Shown here in pieces: positions 57,616 through 64,000 of a stretch of 64,000 bases of DNA (its first letter is position 1; each line of letters starts with the position of its first letter). The DNA comes from Escallonia rubra (taxonomy: Eukaryota; Streptophyta; Magnoliopsida; Escalloniales; Escalloniaceae), in contig JAVXUO010001024.1 of assembly GCA_033065855.1 (NCBI GenBank), positions 1 to 64,000 of the forward strand, in the 5' to 3' direction. The position numbers and the translations under genes are program-made. The notes under the pieces are model-generated. The model searched no databases. It saw only the letters and a program-made list of their open reading frames with translations, and was not told the origin of the DNA.

Positions 57616-60600
57616 ATGCAAACCCATTTTAACTACAGAAAAAAAATGGGTAAAACACTAATAATAAACATTTTCGTCATGTTAACAGAGAACCTCATCA
57701 CTGCCTATGAGATAGGGGGCAACTTCATTTCCAGCATCAGCTCCCTCTCAAAATTTTCTTAAGCCAACTCAAGTTCTCCTTCATTACTAGCTTCAATTTC
57801 AGCACCGCTGGCGCGCATCACCTTCATGTCCTTCATTACCAGCTTCAATTTCAGCACCTCCGACATAACCTTCCTCTCCAACATTACCAACTTCAATTTC
57901 AGCACCGCAGGCATCACCTTCCTCTCCAACATTACCTTCATCTGCAACTCCAACTCCAACTCCAACATTACCTTCTGCACCGCCACCTCCATTTCCGCAA
58001 CCACAACACTCTGGAATGCTTGCAGTCCACTGTGCAGGTAAGGTGGAATCGATAAAACTCTTGAGAAAGGAGGCGCCGATCATGGAATAGAGAACCACGA
58101 AGAAGAGTTTTCGACCATCATCGCTGGGTTCTTTGAAGTATAATTGGGCCAACGACGAGGCTTGAACAGCCATGGCGATGTTCGCAAATCGGTACATAGC
58201 TAAAATCTCTATATTGAGGGGCCATTATTAGATAAAAGCATGAAAATTTTCCTTGGGACTTTTACCACAAAAGTTGGCCAAATTAAAGTTGTTCCCTGAG
58301 ACTTCTACCACAAAAATTGGCCATGCCAACCCATTTAACTATTGCAAAATCATGGGTAAAACACTAATAATAAATATTTTCGTCATGTTAACAGAGAACC
58401 TCATCACTATCTATGAGCTATGGTGCAGCTTTATTTCCAGCATCAGCCCCCTCTCCAAAATTTTCTTAAGCTAGCTAAACTTCTCTTTCATTACCAGCTT
58501 AAATTTAAGCACGGCCGGCGCGCATCACTTTCATGTCCTTCATTACCAGGTTCAATTTAAGGACCGCCGACATCACCTTCCTCTCCAACATTACCAACTT
58601 CAATTTCAGCACCGCAGGCATCACCTTCCTCTCCAACATTACCTTCATCTGCAACTCCAACGCCGAGGTTTGAACAGCCATGGCGATGTCCGCAAATCGG
58701 TAAATAGATAAAATGTCTATATGGAAGGGCCATTAGTAGCAAAAAGCATGAAAATTTTCACTGGGACTTCTACCACAAAAGTTGGCCAAATTAAAGCTGT
58801 TTCCTGCGACTTCTACCACAAAAGTTGGCCATGAAAACCCATTTTAACTACTGCAAAATCATGGGTAAAACACTAATAATAAACATTTTCGTCTTGTTAA
58901 CAGAGAACCTCATCACTACCTATTCGCTATGGTGCAGCTTCATTTCCAGCATATGCCCCCTCTCCAAAATTTTCTTACGCCAGCTCAACTTCTCCTTCAT
59001 TACCAGCTTCAATTTCAGCACCGCCGGCGCGCATCTCCTTCATGTCCTTCATTACCAGCTTCAATTTCAGGACCGCCGCCATCACCTTCCTCTCCAACAT
59101 TACCAACTTCATTTTCAGCACGGCAGGCATCACCTTCCTCTCTAACATTACCTTCATCTGTAACTCCAACTCCAACATTACATTCTGCACCGCCACCTCC
59201 ATTTCCGCAACCACAACACTCTGGAATGCTTGCAGTCCACTGTGGAGGTAAGGTGGAATTGATAAAACTCTTCAGAAAGGAGGCGCCGTTCATGGAATAG
59301 AGAACCACGAAGAAGAGTTTTCGACCATCATCGCTGGGTTCTTTGAAGTATAATTGGACCAACGCCGAGGCTTGAACAGCCATGGCGATGTCCGCAAATC
59401 GGTACATAGCTAAAATCTCTATATTGAGGGGTCATAAGTAGCCAAAAGAATGAAAATTTTCACTGGGACTTCTACCACAAAAGTTGGCCATGCAAACCCA
59501 TTTTAACTACTGCAAAATCATGGGTAAAACACTAATAATCAACAATTTCTTCTTGTTAACAGAGAATCTCATCACTACCTATGAGCTATGGTGCAGCTTC
59601 ATTTTCAGCATCAGCCCCCTCTCCAAAATTTTCTTAAGCCAGCTTAACTTCTGTTTCATTACCAGCTTCAATTTCAGCACGGCCGGGGCGCATCACCTTC
59701 ATGTTCTTCGTTACCAGCTTCAATTTCAGCACCGCCGACATCACCTTTCTCTGAAACATTACCAACTTCAATTTCAGCACCGCAGGCATTACCTTCCTCT
59801 CCAACATTACCTTCATCTGCAACTCCAACTCCAACTCCAACATTACCTTCTACGCCGCCACCTCCATTTCCGTAACCACAACACTCTAGAATGCTTGCAG
59901 TCCACTGTGCAGGTAAGGTGGAATTGATAAAACTCTTGCGAAAAGAGGCGCCGATCATGGAATAGAGAACCACGAAGAAAAGTTTTCGACCATCATCGCT
60001 GGGTTCTTTGAACTATAATTGGGCCAACGCCGAGGCTTGAACAGCCATGGCGATGTTCGCAAATCGGTACATAGATAAAATCTTTATATTGAGGGGCCAT
60101 TATTAGATAAAAGCATGAAAATTTTCCCTGGGACTTCTACCACAAAAGTTGGCCAAATTAAAGCTATTCCCTGGGACTTCTACCACAAAAGTTGGCCATG
60201 CAAACCCATTTTAACTACGGCAAAATCATGGGTAAAACACTAATAATAAACATTTTCGTCTTGTTAACAGAGAACCTCATCACTACCTATTCGCTATGGT
60301 GCAGCTTCATTTCCACCATCAGCCCCCTCTCCAAAATTTTCTTACGCCAGCTCAACTTCTCCTTCATTACCAGCTTCATTTTCCGCACGGCCGGCGCGCA
60401 TCACCTTCCAGTCCTTCATTACCAGCTTCAATTTCAGGACTGCCGCCATCACCTTCCTCTCCAACATTACCAACTTCAATTTCAGCACCCCAGGCATCAC
60501 CTTCCTCTCCAACATTACCTTCATCTGCAACTCCAACTCCAACATTACCTTCTGCACCCCCACCTCCATTTCCGAAACCACAACACTCTAGAATGCTTGC

Positions 60601-63600
60601 AGTCCACTGTGGATGTAAGGTGGAATTGATAAAACTCTTCAGAAAGGAGGCGCCGTTCATGGAATAGAGAACCACGAAGAAGAGTTTTCGACCATCATCG
60701 CTGGGTTCTTTGAAGTATAATTGGACCAACGCCGAGGCTTGAACAGCCATGGCGATGTCCGCAAATCGGTGCATAGCTAAAATCTTGATATTGAGGTGAC
60801 ATTGGTAGCAAAAAGCATGAAAATATTCCCTGGGACTTCTACCACAAAAGTTGGCCATGCGAACCCATTTTAACTACTGCAAAATCATGGGAAAACACTA
60901 ATAATAAACATTTTCGTCTTGTTAACAGACAACCTCATCACTACCTATGAGCTATGGTGCAGCTTCATTTCTAGCATCAGCCCCTTCTCCAAAATTTTCT
61001 TAAGCCAGCTCAACTTCTCCTTCATTACCAGCTTCAATTTCAGCACAGCCGGCGAGCATCACCTTCCTGTCCCTCATTACGAGCTTCAATTTTAGGACCG
61101 CCGCCATCACCTTCCTCTCCAACATTACCAACTTCATTTTCAGCACGGCAGGCATCACCTTCCTCTCCAACATTACCTTCATCTGCAACTCCAACTCCAA
61201 CATTACCTTCTGCACCGCCACCTCCATCTCTGCAACCACAACACTCTAGAATGCTTGCAGTCCACTGTGCAGGTAAGGTGGAATTGATAAAACTCTTGGG
61301 AAAGGAGGCACCGTTCATGGAATAGAGAACCACGAAGAAGAGTTTTCGACCATCATCGCTGGGTTCTTTGAAGTATAATTGGGCCAACGACGAGGCTTGA
61401 ACAGCCATGGCGATGTCCGCAAATCGGTACATAGCTAAAATCTTGATATTAAGGGGCCATTAGTATCAAAGAGCATGAAAATTTCCTTTGAAACTTTTTT
61501 TTCTTGTTTTTAAACAAAGAGATTTTGCGATCAGTAGCTAAAAGCATAAATTTGTTTTAAAACAAGAAAAAAAGAAAGACGGAGATGCATAACTTTTAAG
61601 ATTTGGACGGCTATTCAACCTAAGATAGCGGACAGAGGAGAACAGCACACGCATAAAAATGGCCAAATTAAAGCTGTTCCATGGGACTTATACCACAAAA
61701 GTTGGCCATACGAACCCATTTTTACCACTGCAAAATCGTGGGTAAAACACTAATAATAAACATTTTCTTCTTGTTAACAGAGAACCTCATCACTACCTAT
61801 GAGCTATGGTGCAGCTTCATTTCCAGCATCAGCCCCCTCTCCAAAATTTTCTTAAGCCAGCTCAACTTCTCCTTCATTACCAGCTTCAATTTCAGCACGG
61901 CCGGCGCGCATCACCTTCCTGTCCTTCATTACCAGCTTCAATTTCAGCACCGTTGACATCACCTTCATCTCCAACATTACCAACTTCAATTTCAGCACCG
62001 CAGGCATCACCTTCCTCTCCAACATTACCTTCTGCACCGCCACCTCCATTTCCGCAACCACAACACTCTAGAATGCTTGCAGTCCACTGTGCAGGTAAGG
62101 TGGAATTGATAAAACTCTTGGGAAAGGAGGCGCCGATCATGGAATAGAGAACCACGAAGAAGAGTTTTCGACCATCATCGCTGGGTTCTTTGAAGTATAA
62201 TTGGGACAACGACGAGGTTCGAACAGCCATGGCGATGTCCGCAAATCGGTACATAGCTAAAATCTCTATATTGAGGGGCCATAAGTAGCCAAAAGCATGA
62301 AAATTTTCACTGGGACTTCTACCACAAAAGTTGGCCAAATTAAAGCTGTTTCCTGCGACTTCTACCACAAAAGTTGGCCATGAAAACCCATTTTAACTAG
62401 TGCAAAATCATAGGTAAAACACTAATAATAAACATTTTCGTCTTGTTAACAGAGAACCTCATCACTACCTATTCGCTATGGTGCAGCTTCATTTCCAGCA
62501 TATGCCCCCTCTCCAAAATTTTCTTACGCCAGCTCAACTTCTTCTTCATTACCAGCTTCAATTTCAGCACGGCCGGCGCGCATCACCTTCCAGTCCTTCA
62601 TTACCAGCTTCAATTTCAGGACCGCCGCCATCCCCTTCTTCTCCAACATTACCAACTTCAATTTCAGCACCGCAGGCATCACTTTTCTCTCCAACATTAC
62701 CTTCATCTGCAACTCCAACTCCGACATTACCTTCTGCACCGCCACCTCCATTTCCGTAACCACAACACTCTGGAATGCTTGCAGTCCACTGTGCAGGTAA
62801 GGTGGAATAGATAAAACTCTTAAGAAATGAGGCACCGTTCATGGAATAGAGTACCAAGAAGAAGAGTTTTCGACCATCATCGCCCCCATCACCTTCCTCT
62901 CCAACATTACCAACTTCATTTTCAACACGGCAGGCATCACCTTCCTCTCCAACATTACCTTCATCTGCAACTCCAACTCCAACATTACCTTCTGCACCGC
63001 CACCTCCATTTCCGTAACTTGAACACTCTAGAATGCTTGCAATCCAATGTACAAGTAAGGTGGAATAGATAAAACTCTTGAGAAAGGAGGCGCCGATCAT
63101 GGAATAGAGTACCACGAAGAAGAGTTTTCGACCATCGTCGCTGGGTTCTTTGAAGTATAATTGGGCCAACGTCGAGGCTTCAACAGCCATGGCGATGTCC
63201 GCAATTCGGTACATAGCTAAAATCTTGATATTGAGGGGCCATTAGTATCAAAAAGCATGAAAATTTTCTTTTTCACTTTTTTTTTCCTTTTTTTAATCAA
63301 AGAGATTTTGCGATCAGTAACTAAAAGCATAAATTTGTTTTAAAACAACAAAAAAAGAATGACGGAGATGCATAACTTTTAAGATTTCGACGGTATTCAA
63401 CCTAAGATATCGGATATCGGAGATCATCACACGCATAAAAATGGCCAAATTAAAGATGTTCCATGGGACTTCTACCACAAAAGTTGGCCATACGAACCCA
63501 TTTTAACTACTGCAAAATCATGGGTAAAACACTAATAATAAACATTTTCTTCTTGTTAACAGAGAACCTCATCACTACCTATGAGCTATGGTACAGCTTC

Positions 63601-64000
63601 ATTTCCAGTAACAGCCCCCTCTCCAAAATTTTATTAAGCCAGCTCAACTTCTCCTTTATTACCAGCGTTAATTTCAGCACTGCCGGCGCGCATCACCTTC
63701 ATGTCCTTCATTACCAGCTTCAATTTCAGCACCGTTGACATCACCTTCATCTCCAACATTACCAACTTCAATTTCAGCACCGCAGGCATCACCTTCCTCT
63801 CCAACATTACCTTCTGCACCGCCACCTCCATTTCCGTAACCACAACACTCTAGAATGCTTGTAGTCCACTGTGCAGGTAAGGTGGAATTGATAAAACTCT
63901 TAAGAATGGAGGCGGGATCATGGAATTGAGAACCACGAATAAGAGTTTTCGACCATCATCGCTGGGTTCTTTGAAGTATAATTGGGACAACTACGAGGCT
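57616..64000 (-). repeat. Tandem array, right block part 2 (9 units plus a partial, continues past window)
   Basis: Landmarks at about 57.65, 58.36, 58.86, 59.53, 60.23, 60.89, 61.74, 62.42 and 63.53 kb. Mostly the short subtype (500-710 bp spacing), with long units near 61.6 and 63.4 kb. The unit near 58.4-58.7 kb lost its middle (GCAACTCCAACGCCGAGG joins two normally distant blocks). A partial unit at about 62880 is fused to its neighbour. The right edge of the array is not in the window. Confidence 0.95.
62564..63214 (-). CDS. Dimeric array ORF, 216 aa
   Basis: A recombination between two units (junction near 62883, between the GACCATCATCG block and the minisatellite) fused two copies in frame. 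The order is MYRIADIAMAVEAS, first hydrophobic segment KLFFVVLYSMIGASFLKSFI, Gly-rich part, short acidic repeat, then DDGRKLFFLVLYSMNGASFL (a second hydrophobic segment) and a full set of acidic repeats ending GDARRPC. It is the longest open frame in the arrays and would have two membrane segments. Its function is unknown and it may not be expressed. Confidence 0.4.
   Translation of the reverse strand: MYRIADIAMAVEASTLAQLYFKEPSDDGRKLFFVVLYSMIGASFLKSFIYSTLLVHWIASILECSSYGNGGGGAEGNVGVGVADEGNVGEEGDACRVENEVGNVGEEGDGGDDGRKLFFLVLYSMNGASFLKSFIYSTLPAQWTASIPECCGYGNGGGGAEGNVGVGVADEGNVGEKSDACGAEIEVGNVGEEGDGGGPEIEAGNEGLEGDARRPC

Overview
The window is repeat-rich plant nuclear DNA, most likely from a eudicot. 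Evidence: Ty1/copia elements primed by initiator-Met tRNA, CACTA transposons with CACTACAAGAAAA termini, LINE remnants, GT-AG introns and a plant-specific B3 domain. The species cannot be fixed from sequence alone. No intact ordinary cellular gene was found. The only well-formed gene model is a small two-exon B3-domain gene carried inside a CACTA element.

Layout. 1-9822: two Ty1/copia copies on the minus strand share one 1278-bp LTR (4637-5914). The lower copy has gag and pol but is mutated. The upper copy keeps an open protease-integrase-RT-RNase H frame but lost its gag N-terminus and 5' LTR where it joins the next block. 9823-27604: tandem array of about 18 units, mostly about 850 bp, each carrying the 3' half of a membrane-protein gene on the minus strand, interrupted by a 2.7-kb CACTA element (18311-21046). 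27198-28096: the last unit runs into the 5' half of that gene (a pseudogene), which identifies the source of the array. 28.3-33.3 kb: low-complexity DNA, a decayed copia fragment and a large imperfect inverted repeat. 33456-34435: a second, plus-strand pseudogene copy of the same gene that folds back on itself as a hairpin. 34436-39174: a second CACTA element containing a LINE tail, a nested solo LTR of the same copia family and the B3 gene. 39.3-46 kb: mostly unrecognised DNA with a possible decayed multi-exon gene and a 561-bp solo LTR. 46.0-50.4 kb: diverged array-type sequence in the opposite orientation, a LINE with a 17-bp target duplication, a MITE and microsatellites. 50433-64000: a second array (about 18 units plus a partial one, many of a shorter 600-700-bp subtype), interrupted by a 606-bp hAT-like element.

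How it fits together. The locus looks like a gene family that was duplicated head to head, lost function in both recognisable copies, and then amplified its 3' half to roughly 36 copies (about 28 kb, over 40% of the window). Transposons later inserted into the units. A gene-derived hairpin beside a large homologous tandem array is an arrangement that could produce small RNAs. That is an inference, not something the sequence proves.
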